A stretch of DNA of 64,000 bases from Vitrella brassicaformis. Its lineage: Eukaryota; Sar; Vitrellaceae. Made by a program: the position numbers and the translations under genes. How positions within the stretch are numbered: the first letter of the stretch is position 1; each line of letters starts with the position of its first letter. The notes beneath the pieces are model-generated. The model was given only the letters and a program-made list of their open reading frames with translations. It was not told the DNA's origin and made no database searches. Positions 45,201 through 58,682 of this stretch are shown here, piece by piece. Where the stretch lies: assembly GCA_001179505.1 (NCBI GenBank), contig CDMY01000403.1, positions 4,711-68,710 on the forward strand, read 5' to 3'.

Positions 45201-47135
45201 GAAGGTGATGATGCAGAAGTTGCGGATGGAGAGGTAGTCGCTCGACGCACCCACACCAAACGCAATCAGATTGGTCAGAGTGGTGATCGTTATCGATATG
45301 CCTGAATGCATGCACCATACCAACAAGCGTACACACAGAGAGAGAGAGAGAGAGAGACAATTGCAGCAACACGCTTTCCCTCCGACGGCACCAGCCAGAT
45401 TTTATTATCCAAGAAAGAACGTACCGCAGTCTTTGATGGCGACGGCCACCCGCTCCCTGGGGTCGGTCACCTTGACGGCCAGTGCGTAGCTGTTGAATAT
45501 CACAAACATGTCGTCGACGCCGATGCCCATGCAGAGGAAAGGGGTCGCCTCGATGGGCGGCACGTGCACGAATCCCAGGCTGTAGTACAGACCCGCAGAG
45601 AACATCACCGCCCACAGCACCGCAAAACAACCGAAAAATGCCGGCAGGGACCTGCAAGAGACAGACAGACAGACAGACGTTGACGCATCCATCCCTCGGC
45701 ATACAAACAAACAAGCATACTTGGATCGGTGCGGTATGGTGGAGAAGTTGACGATGGCGCAGTATGAGAAGATGATGATGCCGCCGATGACATAGCGCGC
45801 ATAGTCGAGCAGCCCCAGCCGCGTGCTCTCCTCGAGCTCGTCGTCGACCGACCGCCGGGCGTTGCGCACCAGCCTCACGCCGATCTCCTCGAACACCGGT
45901 ATCTGCTCCCACACCAAATCGAGCCAGGCCTGCTCCCACGCCAGCAACACCGGATCCCAAAAGTCGTCCGAACCATTACGACGCAGCAGCCACCGGAACA
46001 GCAGGGCTGCACACACGCCAAGGGGTAGATAGAGGAGCAGTGAGTGATGCGAATGCGCATGCCTATGAGTGGTGGCTCGCTCACCTTCAGCGGCTTTGAC
46101 CTTGCATCCTTCGATGCATCCTTCCGGTTCGAGTGTCACGTTGGCGGCGAGAAGGGGGACGGGCCAACGGATGAGAGAGCTGTCGTTGCGGGACCAGCTG
46201 CTGTCAAGCCGAAACTGGAGGTGGTACGGGTAGTTGAGGCTCTTGGTGAAGTCGACCTCATAGCTACACGCACACAAACACAAATAAACAACCATCACAG
46301 CGTGTGCGCGTGTGGTGCCCTGTCCCCGCCCCTCCCTCCCTCCCTCCCTCTGTTTCCCTCTTCACTCACTTCCTGTCGTCGCCATAGTCGGTCTTCCACT
46401 CCTTGGGTGGGTAGAGCTGCACGACGCTCTCATGCTCACACCGCCCTGTGCCGTCCTTGACACACACGGACTCATATCGTGGGTCTTCATACCCATACGT
46501 CTTCCCGTCCACAGTCACAGTCAGGTTGGCCACCTGCCGGTCCAAACGGTCGAGGGCCCGCAGTATGTGTGCCTGCAGCAGGTTCTGGCCGTCAATGCCC
46601 TCCACAAGCAGGTAGGTCACCCTGGGCATGGTGCCAAACAGCTCCGTCAGCCTGGCCTGATCCTGAAGGAGCAGAGAAAAGGACAGCAGCAAAGGGGAGA
46701 GAGAGAGAGAGAAATCTTCATCCATCTGTGTGTGTCTGATTGGTGGACAGACGGACGGACCTGCATGGCCTGCGAGTCAGGTATAGCGTACAGCTTCATG
46801 GGCGCGTACTCCTCTGTCCGGTTCAGAATTCCAACACCCATCAGCAAAGCCATCAACACAGGCACCCAGATGAACTGACACACACACACACACATAGAAG
46901 GGCACATGTGAACAAACGGGACACCTGAAATCTTCCTTTCCTCGATCCCTCCCTCGTTCTTTGGTTCCTTTCCTTTCCTTTGGCTCCTTACCCAGCATGG
47001 GAAGTCGTACACGAACAAGGTGTACCGATAAAAGCCTTCGTTGATCCCATCCACCAGCCGCTCCTTCACCCTCTGGAACAGCCCCCTCACCTCCCCCAGC
47101 CGACACCAAACCCCCTTCTTCGCATCTCCGGCCAT
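42214..47135 (-). CDS. Patched/NPC1-like RND-family membrane protein with sterol-sensing-type domain
   Basis: About 16 exons; approximate limits 46992-47135, 46763-46877, 46372-46662, 46085-46263, 45722-46007, 45425-45652, 45187-45300, 44465-45067, 44164-44374, 43924-44071, 43770-43836, 43448-43676, 43202-43372, 43034-43086, 42832-42957, 42214-42737. The layout is TM1, a large Cys-containing lumenal loop, five TMs with FLCMGIGVDDMFVIFNSYAL and ISITITTLTNLIAFGVGASS, a long cytoplasmic Pro/Ser/Glu-rich loop, a second TM and loop, then five more TMs with VGFSVDYTVTHMCHTFSH and NPLLQGVVSTFLSMLVILTM. The paired GxxDD/GxSVDY motifs in TM4 and TM10 are the RND proton-relay positions seen in Patched, Dispatched and NPC1. 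The C-terminal ~170 residues are hydrophilic. Inferred: proton- or sodium-driven lipid/sterol transporter of the plasma or endomembrane. It is not a hedgehog receptor in a protist. Confidence 0.8.
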
Positions 47136-47517
47136 CGCCGGCTCACCAACAGACCAACCCTCTCGCCGTCGTGCTCGTCCTTCCGAAGATCAGCAAGCAG
47201 GCCGGAAAGATCTGGGCACCCTGTGTACAGCGGTTGAGAGGGAGCGGTTCGGACGCCTCCGCTTGGTCTAAAAGCAAAACTCCCGTCGCGGTAGGTGGAT
47301 CAGTCGCTCAGGGATAGGACGGGGGCTTTCCCAATTTGCGAGCTTGGCTTCTCGCGGATTTCGTTTTAGTTCTTCGCCCTAAAGCACCGCGAGTTCAGAA
47401 AAGGGGGAGAAGCAAATCCCGGCGCGTTGAAGAGAAGCAGGCACGTGGAGGGACGTGACTGAGACTATCGCATCCATCATCATCGACTAGCAGCGTCTGT
47501 TGGAGTCTGTTGGCGAT

Positions 47518-50500
47518 ATGCTGGGCCCTCAGGACGAGCGCCTGGGTCTGCACTCCACCGATGTGGCCCGCCCGCTGCCCCTCACCGACCCCATTGTGCA
47601 TGCGCGAGGCCACACGGAGGACGAGCTGCTCGAGCAAATCTCCCACCTCAAGCAGGAGATTGAGGACCTGCGAGACTATGGCGACCGTGTTACCAAGGAG
47701 CTGCGGCGCTACCAGGCGCTCGGGCGCGCCATGCCGTCCGAGACGGAGGCGGACGACGACTCGCCTCTGCCGCCGTGGGCGATGAACATGCCTCTGATGA
47801 GCCCGCTGCTCATCGCCTATGACGACCGAGTGCGGGACCTCGAGTCGCTGGTGGAGCGGCGGCAGCTGGAGCTCCGGTCGCTGGGCGAGCAGACGCAGCA
47901 GCTGGTCAAGGAGAACGAGGACCTGCTGGCCGAGTGCAAGGAGAAGACGGAGGCCCTCAGGAGGTACCACCAGGACGCATCGGGTGAGTGAGGCGCATGC
48001 AGCGCACGCGCTATGGTCGCCATAGTGCATCCATTCGTTCATTCATCTGTCCATCGTGTTATGCAGGCATCGGTCGCAGCGAGGCGGCCGCCATAGAGGA
48101 GAGGGAGGAGCTGGCGGAGCTGTACAAGCTCTCTTGTGAGCAGAACGAGGTGCTGGTCGAGCAGAACCAGCTCATGAAGCAGCAGCTCGACGCCGCCCAG
48201 CGTGCCATGGAGGAGCTGCAGCAGCGGGCGGGCACTGAGGCGCAGAGGGCCGAGGAGGCCGACAAGGTCCAGAAGCGCCTCACCGCCGAGGCGGCCCAGC
48301 TCAACGAACAGAGGAAAGCCGCAGAGCAGCAGCTGGCGGAGCTCAATGCTCAGGTAGGACGCAAGAGGACTGACTGACTGACTGACTGGCCACGCCACGC
48401 TTTCACTGTTGATTGCCTGTGTGTCAGTACACGTCAGCGCTTGACGACCGTGTTGCCCTCGACCGTCGTGTGGAGGAGCTGCAGGCCGATGTGCAGCATA
48501 CCAAGCGGCTCGCAGAAGAGTCCAGGAGAAAGCTGGAAGTCAGTACAGTTACCACACACGGGCATGTGACACAGGCACCCACGCACACGAAAAGGCACAA
48601 CGTATCGGCCGATGCAATCAATGCGTGTGTTTGTGTGTGTATGTGTTTAGGAGAGTTGTCACCGTTACGAGTTGGAGCGTCAGGACCTGACGACCAAGTG
48701 CGAGCGGCTGGAGCATCGCGAGAAGGACCTCACGCACGCACTGTCAGCCATGGAACAGGACCTCAGGACTACAGCCGATAAGCAGAGGTATGTCTGTATG
48801 TCGCTATAAACCTGGGAGGCCATATCCATGCAGAGAAGGACAGACGGTGCTGCTGGTGGGGTGGGGACCGGCCGGTCAGGCAAGCTCGTCGGGAGGCTGA
48901 CGTACTCAAGAAGGAACAGGATAACGTACGTACGTGGGATTTGCACTGCACGCCTGCGGGGAGGGGAACAGACAGACAGACAAAGGCAAACATAATTATT
49001 GTCGTCTCCGAGCAATCAACCATTGGCGTCTGTGTGCTGCCTACCTGTCTGCAGCTGACCAAGTCGATTGCGGTGTTGGAGCAGAAGTATCAGGAGACGA
49101 AGCGACAGCTGGAGCAGGTCAGGGCAGGTCGCCGTCAGACACGGATACACTCATATATCAGCACTATCTGCTGATGTGTCACCAGGAGCAGACGCGTCAC
49201 CAGGAGCAGCGGCGCCAGGCCGACCAGCTCATACTCGACAAAGAACGGGCCGTCGCGTCAGAACAAAACCTCAAGCAACACGTATGTAACCACTCTCACC
49301 CCACCCACCACTCAGCCGACACACGTCTGTGTCGGTTGGTCAGTTTACACATCGATTTGGTTTGGTGTGTATGGGGTGCAGGCCGATCGTTTGGAGCGCC
49401 AGCTGACCACTGAGGTGCAGGGGCTGCGGGACAAGCACCAGGCGGAGCTCACGGCCAAGACAGCCGCACTGCAGACCAAACTCAACTCGCTTGAGGAAAC
49501 GGTACACACACACACACACACACCCGCCAACACGAAATGCGGCCACTTCTGTGTGTGTGCACCGCTGTGTGTGTGTCAGTTGAGCACGTTGGAGCGTGCT
49601 AAGGCTGAAGCGGTTGCCGTGGAGGAGGCGGCCACTCGGCAGAAACGATTGGCCGAGGAGGAGCTGCAGCGAACCACCACCACCACACAGGCACGTCCCC
49701 GTCACCTCCCGTCACCTCACAATGAGCAGCCCCGTTGATTGTGTGTTGTGTCTGGCGGGCGATTGTGATCTAGGCGGAGGTATCTCGCGTGCAGAACCTG
49801 CTGAGGGAGGTGCAGGAGGTCAGCCAGTCACCGCCCATGTGTGTGTGTGTGTGTGTGTATGTTCTCTTTGTCCGTTCTCTTTGCAGGCCCGTTTGACAGC
49901 CGAGCGTCATGTGGACAGTCTGGAGGAGCAGCTCAAGGCTTCCAAGGACACTCTCAGCTCTAAGACCGCAGAGTGGACCGAACAGATTAAGGACGCACAG
50001 GTACGTGCCCGTGTGTGCGTATGGTGGGTGGGCTGGTGAGGCAGCCCACCCACTCTCATGCAAATGTGTGTCCCCCCCTCGTCTCTCAGCGTCAGGCGGA
50101 GGGCCTTCGCCAGCAGCTGCAGACCATCCAGCAGGTGCACACACATCACATGCATCACATAGCAGAGCAGGGCGAGGCGACACACACCCACACCACACCC
50201 AGAGAGGAAACTCCCTGCTCGACGCTCGATGCGCAACCGTTCGTGTGGATGTGTTTGCATGACATCCACCCACTTATTCATCAGGCGATGAGCAGCGTTG
50301 AGGAGGAGAAGCGCAACCTCCAGTACTCCCTCGACCAACTCATCAGGGACAAGGGGAACGCCATCGCGGTGTGTCACACCCCTCCTCCCTCCCTACACCC
50401 CCCCCCACACACATTCATGTGCCTGTTCCCCCTTGTAAAGTGTGTGTGTGTGTGCTCTGCTCTTTATGTATGGTGCAGGCAGCCGAGTCGGGTCGTCAGC

Positions 50501-51048
50501 GGATGATGCGTGATTTCGAGGAGGAGCGGTGTGCCCTCGAGGCCCACATCGGCAGCCTGCAGCGGCGCCTCAACGACGTGCAGGAAAGGGCCAGGAAGGA
50601 GGAAACCAAGGCAGCCGAGCTCATCAAGTAACTAACTTACCTTCTAAGTGACACACGCACGACCACAGCGTACCAACCATCCATCGTGATGTGTGTACAT
50701 CATCTCATCTACTACTGCAGGGCGCAGGAGAGTCTGCGGCAGCGGTGGAAGGACGAATTGGAGAGGGAGAAGGCGGTAAGCCAGCACGCAACTCCTCCCC
50801 CCTACAACACATGCACCGATGGCTATGCTATGCACACAAGATCTCTCGGACCTCTGTCTGTGTCTGTCCGTTATGCATGCGTGTAGACGTTGGAGCGTGA
50901 TCTCTCGGCGACCAAGGCGGAGAACCGGCGGCTCAAGAGCCGCCTGCAGAGCACACTGAGGCTGGCCTGCCTGCAGGCCACCGAGCCCGCCTGCCCCCTC
51001 TCGCCGCGACGGATGCCGCCGCCCGACTGTCCTCTCGCCAGTGTGTAG
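47518..51048 (+). CDS. Long coiled-coil protein (cytoskeletal or centriolar type)
   Basis: First exons 47518-47983, 48067-48353 and a third from 48428; the last one ends at 51048. About 15 short exons give nearly continuous heptads (IEEREELAELYKLSCEQNEV, RQLELRSLGEQTQQLVKENE, AELTAKTAALQTKLNSLEET, RLTAERHVDSLEEQLKASKD, ALEAHIGSLQRRLNDVQERA). The N-terminal segment MSPLLIAYDDRVRDLESLVE precedes the rod; a similar SPLL-x-AYD-x-R-I-x-x-LE stretch occurs in some centrosomal coiled-coil proteins (Cep89-like), but I cannot confirm orthology. The C-terminus is Pro/Cys-rich. No motor or membrane segment is seen. Role inferred: basal body, apical or cytoskeletal scaffold. The start at 47518 is the first Met in frame. 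Confidence 0.65.
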
Positions 51049-52368
51049 CGCTCATAGATAACATAACATAACATAACGGACGCACCGCAACATCTGTCTG
51101 CACGCATCTCTGTCTGGTCTGCGTGTGTGCATACAAAGGGAGACAGACTGGATGGATGCATGGGACTTCATGGGGGCTGGTTTTGATGGATTGATGCTGT
51201 AGGTGTTGCTTTTCATGGATGGATGGATGTGTGTTGGTGACCACGCGTGATCAATCCATATGAAATGAAGGTGATACGAACGTCGGAACGTGCACATCAC
51301 ACACAATCGGAAAAGATCCACTGATGAAGTGTCACGTCATCAAAGGGAATGAGCCCGTCGGTCTGTTATCCATCCACCCACCGTTGTACCAGCAACTGTG
51401 AGTCCATCCATCCATCCATCGACTCACGACCGCAACGACCCACCAACACCGCGGTACTAGGCTGGCTGGGGATGCTTAGCATGCCCACGGCAACAGGCAG
51501 ATGGGCAGCGGGAGACAGACAGACAGGCAGATAGAGACGAGGTTTTTCATCTGCGCAAACAGGTAGGGATTTCAGCAAGTATATGTCCATCCATCCATCT
51601 ATCCAGGCTGCAAAGAGAAAGGCAGGGACAGGATGTAATGAGCATGCAGGGGGTTTCTGTGTCCATGCAGGTCACTTCTGTGTCCAGGTCACTTCTGTGT
51701 CGCACTTGGATGGGTACTCTATGGAGAGAGCTATGTTTGTATGGGCATCCATCTCTCTTTCGCTCTCCGTGTGTGTGGGCGTGGCGTCCTGTTTGCGAAT
51801 GAGACCCAATCATTCAGCCTGTAAGGATTCAGCTTAGGTTAGTCACTTAGTGTCCTCTGCATGCATGCACCTATTCATCCCATGCAGGATACGCCGCCAG
51901 ACCATCCATCCATCCATCCATCCACTCCACACCCCACACCGTGCCAGCCACCATTGACCGTTCATCTCGTGCAGACGCACGCACCGTCCTATCCCTAGGC
52001 CGCAAGTCTGTCTCCCCCACACACGCACCGAACGCCACCCACTCATTCCTTCGGTCAGACAGTCGGGAAAAGGAAAAATAAATCACTCGGTCAGTCAGGC
52101 ACCCAGGCAGCTGGATCGATGCGCTCGAAACAAAACTTTGATAGGCAGGTAGGCAGGTAAGCAGGCAGCCATGTGGCACGGGGTAGAGAATTGTGGGAGG
52201 GCAGCCGTCCACCCACCTCATTTCTGTGGGTGGCATGCCCTCCGTCACATATATACGGCGATCGATCCGCATACGGCCAACCAGTCAGCGAGTACGTATA
52301 TGTATATGTGTGTGTATGTATGTGTGTGTGTGTGTGTGTATGTATTGATTGTTGTTGTTGTTGTTGAT
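51049..52368. other. convergent intergenic region
   Basis: No gene is seen. It has CATAA repeats (51061-51076), GGAT and CATC runs, TCACTTCTGTGTC direct repeats near 51669-51698, and TG/TTG runs (52306-52364). Confidence 0.5.
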
Positions 52369-54875
52369 CTATTTGACTTGCTGCATGACGGTGTTGTAGC
52401 GGTCCGCGTTGCGCTGGAGGATGTGCTCCACCGGTCCTGAGTGAACACACAGCGACACGCATCCATCGCATGCACCCAGATGAATGAATGGCTGGGCGGA
52501 CATGCATACGGCCGTTCGTTCATTGCCCTCCACTCACTCCCGTATGTACCGAGTAGTCGCTTGAAGCTTTTGCGGTCCAAAGTCACACACTTCACCTCAC
52601 CCTGAATGCGATGCGCACACATGGAAGAGTGGCTCTCTGCATTGCATCTCTCTGTGTGGAGATCTTTCTTTCGTGTCTCACTGACTGACCTTGGCCTTGA
52701 CGGTAGCAGCACGTGGCTGGTTCTTGATCAAAGCGAGCTCACCGAAGTAGTCACCTGTGTGTATGTATGGTGGCCCCTTACTCGTCGTCCTGCTTCTCCA
52801 TATATAGGCACCTTACTTACCTTTCTTGTAGTCCATGACCTTGCCTGCACCACCCTCCTTGAACGCCTCAGCCTCGCCCTCCTCTGTTGGTTGGGCGCGG
52901 CGCCCCATATATCAATCACATAACATACACAGACAGAAGGGATGTGCAGTTGATGTGATGCCTCGCTGTGCATACTGAGTACCGATGATGTAGAACTTGT
53001 CCCCCTCGTCGCCTTGCTTCACGATCACCTCGCCGTCCTGACACACACAGCCAGGCCACGGACAGTAAGTATACTTGCCGGTGGTCTGGCCGGGTGCGTG
53101 TGTGTGTGTGTGTATACCTTGAATGCGGCAGTCTTGAGTGCGTCAGCAAGTTTGGACCGCTCGTAGGCGTCCATCTCCTTGAGCAACTCCACCTGACACG
53201 ACACGGGTCGATGGATGCTTTGGCTGTCTGCCTGTCTGTCTGTCTGGCAGTGCCTTGCCTGCATACGCACCTTCTCGAGGAACCCCTGGTACATTTCGCG
53301 TTTCTTCTGCGCGGCGTCCTTGACAATGTTGTTGAAACTCTCCCGGTCCAACTTCCTGCAGCACCCATCCCATCCACACACAGCAACACATGGAAAGCCA
53401 TGGGGTGAGTGCACGTGTGTGTCCGGCGGCCGACCAGAGACGTCCCTGCTTTGTGCACTTGACAGTGGCGGCCCGGGGGCAGTTGTACCTGTGGAGGCAG
53501 GCATGAGACACGCACAGACAGAGAGCAGAGACCACATGATGGATCCGATCCACATGTGAGCATTTCTGCTGGCTGCGAGTGTGTTTGACTGACAGGAGTG
53601 CGAGCTCCCCGAAGGCCTGTCCGCCTTCATACGAGGCCACCTGATCTTCAACCCCTGTCTCCTTCTGCTCACAACATACATGCAAAAGACTCACATGTGT
53701 GTGCGCGTTGGGTGTGCACCCGTCTGGTCTGGGGCATGCAGCCAGCCTGCCTACCGATTTCTTGGTGACGATGAATTCGCCGGTTTCCACGAGGTAAAGG
53801 AAGTCGCCGTCCTCGCCTTGAGTGATGACCACATCGCCGTCGCTGCAAACACACACACGGGCACACCGGAGGCTCCATGTGTCTGGAGGGGTGGGTGTGT
53901 GGGTCAGTGGGGATGGCGTGTGTGGGTGCTACGTACACGACCAGCATCTCCTTGAAGGCATCGATGACCGTCTTGAGATCCTTCTCGTCCAAACTCTGAC
54001 GACAGACGAGTGATGGGCGGATGGAAGGATGAGTGAGTGTGTGTGTGTGACCCCACCCCCCTCCCCTCCGACCTGGAACAGGAACGAGTTGTTGATGGCA
54101 TTGCGGATGCACGTCTTCTGCTCGTCCGTCTTGGGGTACACCTGAAGGGCGCAACCACGTGACGTGCTGTGTGCCGTGTCTCTGCGTCTGTGTGACGGAG
54201 GGGGAGGGGAGGCGGTGCTGACCGGTGCGGTGAAGGCTTGTTTTTTGTTAAATTCGCCATATGCCTCGGCACTGACACTCGTGCGGGGCTTCTTGCCGTA
54301 GTTGGCGGGCGTCTGGACACACAAAGATGGAGAGACATGCCGGGACGTGTGAGCAAGGAAAGAGAGTGTGTGTGTCCGAACAAAAAGGGTCAGGTCGGCG
54401 ACTTCATCGTCCTCATCCTCGTCTTCGTCCTCGTCGTCGGCCTCCTCTGTAGAGGCACATACGCACACACATGCACGCAGAAGGATGGGAGTTGCTGGCC
54501 GATGGGTGCATGTCACTGGCTGCTGCACGTCACGTTGGTCACTTTCAGGGTCTTCGGTAGCGCCCTCGACCTTCTTGTACTTGTGCTCCTCTTCCTCCTT
54601 CACACGCATCTCGCCGCTGTCCACCCCGCACAGTTGGGTACAACACCTGCACACACCCAGAGAGAGCACACAGAGCAGACAGAAGGATGGCGGCTCCCTC
54701 GCCTCGTGTGTGTTCTCCGTCTCCCTCCCCTCTCCCCTCCTCCCCTCTCCTCTCCTCCCCTCCCCGCCCTGCGTGTGTCAAACCCCGGTGAACCGGCTTA
54801 CTTGCACTGCAGGAGCCAAAGGAATCTCTCATACAAGGTCATAGGCTGAGCCTCCTGCTTCACCTCCTCACTCAT
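52369..54875 (-). CDS. cAMP-dependent protein kinase regulatory subunit, 378 aa
   Basis: Sixteen exons, all in phase: 54802-54875, 54543-54646, 54382-54446, 54223-54312, 54073-54141, 53937-53995, 53755-53842, 53594-53664, 53435-53488, 53271-53355, 53118-53192, 52983-53037, 52821-52883, 52690-52754, 52550-52601, 52369-52436. The N-terminus has a Cys-rich start (LLQCKCCTQLCG), a basic and an acidic stretch (EADDEDEDEDEDDEVADL), then the inhibitor site KPRTSVSAEAYGEF. A Ser at the P-site suggests a type-II-like autophosphorylated subunit. Two cyclic-nucleotide domains follow, with phosphate-binding cassettes GQAFGELALLYNCPRAATVK and GDYFGELALIKNQPRAATVK. Arg-Ala-Ala in both fits cAMP rather than cGMP. 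There is no dimerisation/docking helix of the animal kind. It holds the catalytic subunit inactive until cAMP binds. Confidence 0.92.
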
Positions 54876-55560
54876 CGACCTGACCTGCCTTCTCTTGTCG
54901 CAATACGCTCACAAATGAGGGAGGCAGCTCAGGGAGCCCCAGTCGGTATATATGCAGCCCTCGTGTGGTCCGGGAGAGCCGGCTGGTTTGATTGCGCGGT
55001 TGGAGACCGAGAAACACCGAGAAATTGCGGAAGCTCTCACCCCTGTGCGCGTCGGTGGTCGAAAGTCGTCACGAGGACCCGCAAGGGAAGCAGGTGGAAG
55101 TTAAGAAGCGGTGTGAACCTCAAGAGAGGGGGGCTTTCACGGTTTTGGCTGGTCCAAGTCGGTGCTTATCTTGCGCTTTGACAGACAGCACAGCAGCTTT
55201 AGGAAATGCTCAGCAGCCTGAAGAAAACTTGAATGCGAGTCTCAGACTGGCTTGGCCCCCCACAGCCCCCACAAGCTCGCAAAAGGTTGGCAGAGGGAGG
55301 ACGCCGCCAAAGGGCCTTTGGTACTGGTGATGGTGAAAGCAAAGATGCGGCGGAAGCTCTGGTGCTGACGGAAGTGCGCTTTCCAGACGCGATCTCTCCT
55401 GGTGCCACAGCGGCTTCGGAGGCAGAAGGCAGCTCAGCAGGACGACAGACAACCCTATCAGACGCACCCCGCACCGGCCACACAAGCGTGGCCCTCCCCG
55501 CCACCACGAGACGAAGCAAACGCCGCACCTCACCGGCAGTGAGGGCTGGCAGACGTCAGA

Positions 55561-58500
55561 ATGAACACGCCGAGCACCTACGCGAGCGAGTATCCTTACC
55601 CCCCTCCGCCGTCCACGGACATATCGGTGTCCATCCCGGCCGCACCCACGGTGTGCGTGTCGGCTCCCAGCGGCAGCGGCAATGTGTATGAGGACATGAC
55701 GGCCGGCGGGTACGGCCCTGGGCAGTATGATGGGTCGGGCGGCGACCAGGACGCGGCGGGGATGCAGCAGACGGTGCTGCTCGCCAACGACTGCTTCTAT
55801 AAGGTGAGCGAGCGGGGGAAGGGAGGGACGAAGTAAAGCTCTCTCCATTCCATTCGTTCGCACAGCGAGTGGATTGTATGTCCGTTGTGTCCTGTCTGTC
55901 GATGTGTGATCGTGACCATTGATTGTGTGCAGACCAAGTTGTGTCCGCATGCCTTGGAGGGTTACTGCCGCAAGGGCGTCAGCTGCTCGTTTGCGCATTC
56001 CCAGGCGGAGCTGCGGCCCCTGCCCAACCTCAAAAAGACACGACTCTGCGACACCTTCATGAAGGTGAGGGAGGGAGTGGCCTGGCCACACACACACACA
56101 GACGGACAGACACACAGGCAGACCCGATCCTATCTATGTGCCTTCGACTGTGTCTTGTGTATGTGTATGTGTGTTTATTTGCCAGACGGGCCGTTGCGAC
56201 AACCTGAATTGCACCTTCGGTGAGTGAGGAAGGAAACACGCACGCACATGCTCATTCATGATGTGAGTGGGTGCCTTCCTTCCCATTGATTGTCCTGTGT
56301 GTGTGCAGCTCATGGGCAGGAGGAGCTGCGGGCTACGTCAGATTACTACAAGACCTCTCTGTGCTTCTTCTGGAAGAACGGCGAGTGCAAGGCGGGCGAG
56401 CGGTGCAGACACGCTCACGGGTGGGTGAGGGCGGAAATGAGACGAGGGAGGGTGGACACAAATTCTCTCTCTCTCTCTACTGTATTGTTTAGAGTGCATG
56501 AGTTGCGTCCGGCGCCTCCCCGTCGCCGGAACAAGAAGTCCCTGCAGGTGGTGACATCAGGGCTGTCAGGCAGGTTGCCACAGCCCGCCGCGCCCGTCAC
56601 GCCACAGAGCGCCGGGCCACAGTTCCACCGCACCAACGTCCCTGACCTCTCGCCCTGCCTGCCCTCGCCCACATCCACCTGGAGCGCGCACTCGCCATGG
56701 CCCGCTGGCGTCCCCTGCCCCTCGCCCCCGCCCCCGCCCCCGCCACACCCCCCCATGCCAATCAACAACCCGCCGCCCATGCAGCTCACACCGAGGCAGG
56801 GCGGTGCCACTGGACACAGCAGCATCAGGTACGGTACGCGAGGGACCTTGTTCATGCGCACACATAGACGGATGGATGGATGTGGAATTGTGAGTGAGTG
56901 CAGGAATGAGAACTGGCCGACGGCAAGTCAGAGCAACCCCCTGATGAAGAGTATGGGGGGCGACATGGCTGGCAGTGGTGGCGGCTGGGGCGGCCACGAC
57001 GAGCGCATAAGACGGTCCCTGGGGCTGGGACCAAGGTATGCGGCAGGGGCAGCCAACGCCGCCATGCAGGACCATCAGCCCACCGACAGCAAGGACGGCG
57101 ACCGCCATCCACAAGAGGACGAAGGTGAGATAGACCCATCCAAAGACGTGCAAACACCAATCCCAACAGCTGATGTGTGTGCCTGTCGCTCGCTTCAGTT
57201 CCTGCCTGGTGGGAGGGTACGGCTTCATCCTCATCCTCCGCCACCATTCTGAAGGCCACCACGCGACCGTCGGTGCCGCCGGGCATGCACATGCAGGGCG
57301 ACGAGAGGCGGGCCGCTGCGCCTGTGAGGACAACCAGCTCGTGGGGGCCCAACCCACAAGCACAACCTTTCGTGCCAAAAGCCAGGTATCTATCTATCTG
57401 TGTGGGTGGGTGGGTGGGAACAACGAACGAGGTAGGTCTACAAAATCTGCTCTGATGTGCTGTGTGTGTGGTGCACTTTCTTTCGTCAGCCTGTGGCGTG
57501 AGACGACGGTTTCTGGGGCGAGGAGCGCCGCTTCAAACCCTGACGTAGGCACAGCCCGCACACAGATCAGATATGCACACCCGTGCAACGAACGTCCTCT
57601 GTCTCTTGTTCACTCATTTCTTTCCTTTAGACACAGTCCGGTTCATCTCCCGGCCAGGCATCCGCCGGCGGCGCGTCAACGGTGTCGATCTTCGCCAACC
57701 CCTCGCCCTTCGCCCCAACGGCCACCCCATCGGCCATGCCGCAGCAGCCAGTACACACCGACAGCCCCACCCGCACCGCAGAGGAACATGCATGGCTGCT
57801 CAACCTGAGGCCCGACGAGAGCGACCCCTCCGTGGACGTGTCCGTGCTGGACCCGAGCAGCAAGGACCTGCTCAGCCGGTTGCCGGCCGACGAGCAGCCG
57901 CTGTTTATAGAGTTCCTGCGGTACAAGAGGGAGCGCGGCATGGTTGGCGGCATGCACAGCAGATCCACGGCCACAACCACGCCCACAAGGCGGCACTTCT
58001 CCTCCCCCTTTGGGCTGGGCCTCACGCCAGAAGGGCTGCCGTCCTCGCCCCCACAGGCACAGAACGCGTCCCCCGATAGCACCGACTCAGTCTTTCTGCG
58101 GCCGATCGCCATACAGCACCGGAGCCACTCTGACAACGGAATGAGCATCAGCGGGGGAGGATCGGTGTCGCCGGGAGAGAGGGGGAGGGGCGGTGTGGGT
58201 GTCGATTCGGCGGGTGGTGATGGGGGGCACGTGTCGCCCGCTGTGGCTGTGGACGTCAGGGGGGGTGCGGCGATTGCGTGGGACGAGGAGCAGGAGAGCG
58301 AACAGTACAACCGAATAGAAGAGGTACGCACGCGTCGGGACACACACACACACAAACGGAGATTCCATGCATGTTTGGCTGTCTCTAATCTCAGCTGGCA
58401 TCCTCATGTCTGTCCGGTGCGGGCAGCGCCCCCTTCTCCCTCCTCGAGGCGCCTGGCAGCAGCACCACGTCGACCACCCCAACGCACCCCTTCTCCCCAA

Positions 58501-58682
58501 CCCCCTGGGCGTGCGGCCTGCCGTCGGTGCTGGAGGTCAGCCACTCCAATGAGGACAGCCCGCAGAGTGACATCAACCTCGGCACAGCGCATGTCAATGA
58601 CAAGGACGAGGAGGAGGAGGAGATGATCCGGGGCGGTGGGGGGTCGGGCAGCGACGGCACCACACACGAGGGCGAGGAGTGA
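55561..58682 (+). CDS. Triple CCCH zinc-finger RNA-binding protein, 766 aa
   Basis: Ten exons, all in phase: 55561-55803, 55933-56064, 56186-56219, 56309-56420, 56493-56828, 56904-57124, 57199-57385, 57490-57544, 57631-58323, 58395-58682. Three fingers lie at residues ~84-160: [20 protein letters not shown] (C-x7-C-x5-C-x3-H), [20 protein letters not shown] (C-x8-C-x4-C-x3-H) and [20 protein letters not shown] (C-x7-C-x5-C-x3-H). The fingers are split over exons 2-4. The rest is low complexity: a Pro run, Gly/Ser-rich parts, and a conserved-looking middle ([20 protein letters not shown] and [12 protein letters not shown]), with an acidic C-terminus. Such proteins bind AU-rich or other 3' UTR elements and control mRNA stability or translation. 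The exact target is unknown. Confidence 0.85.
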
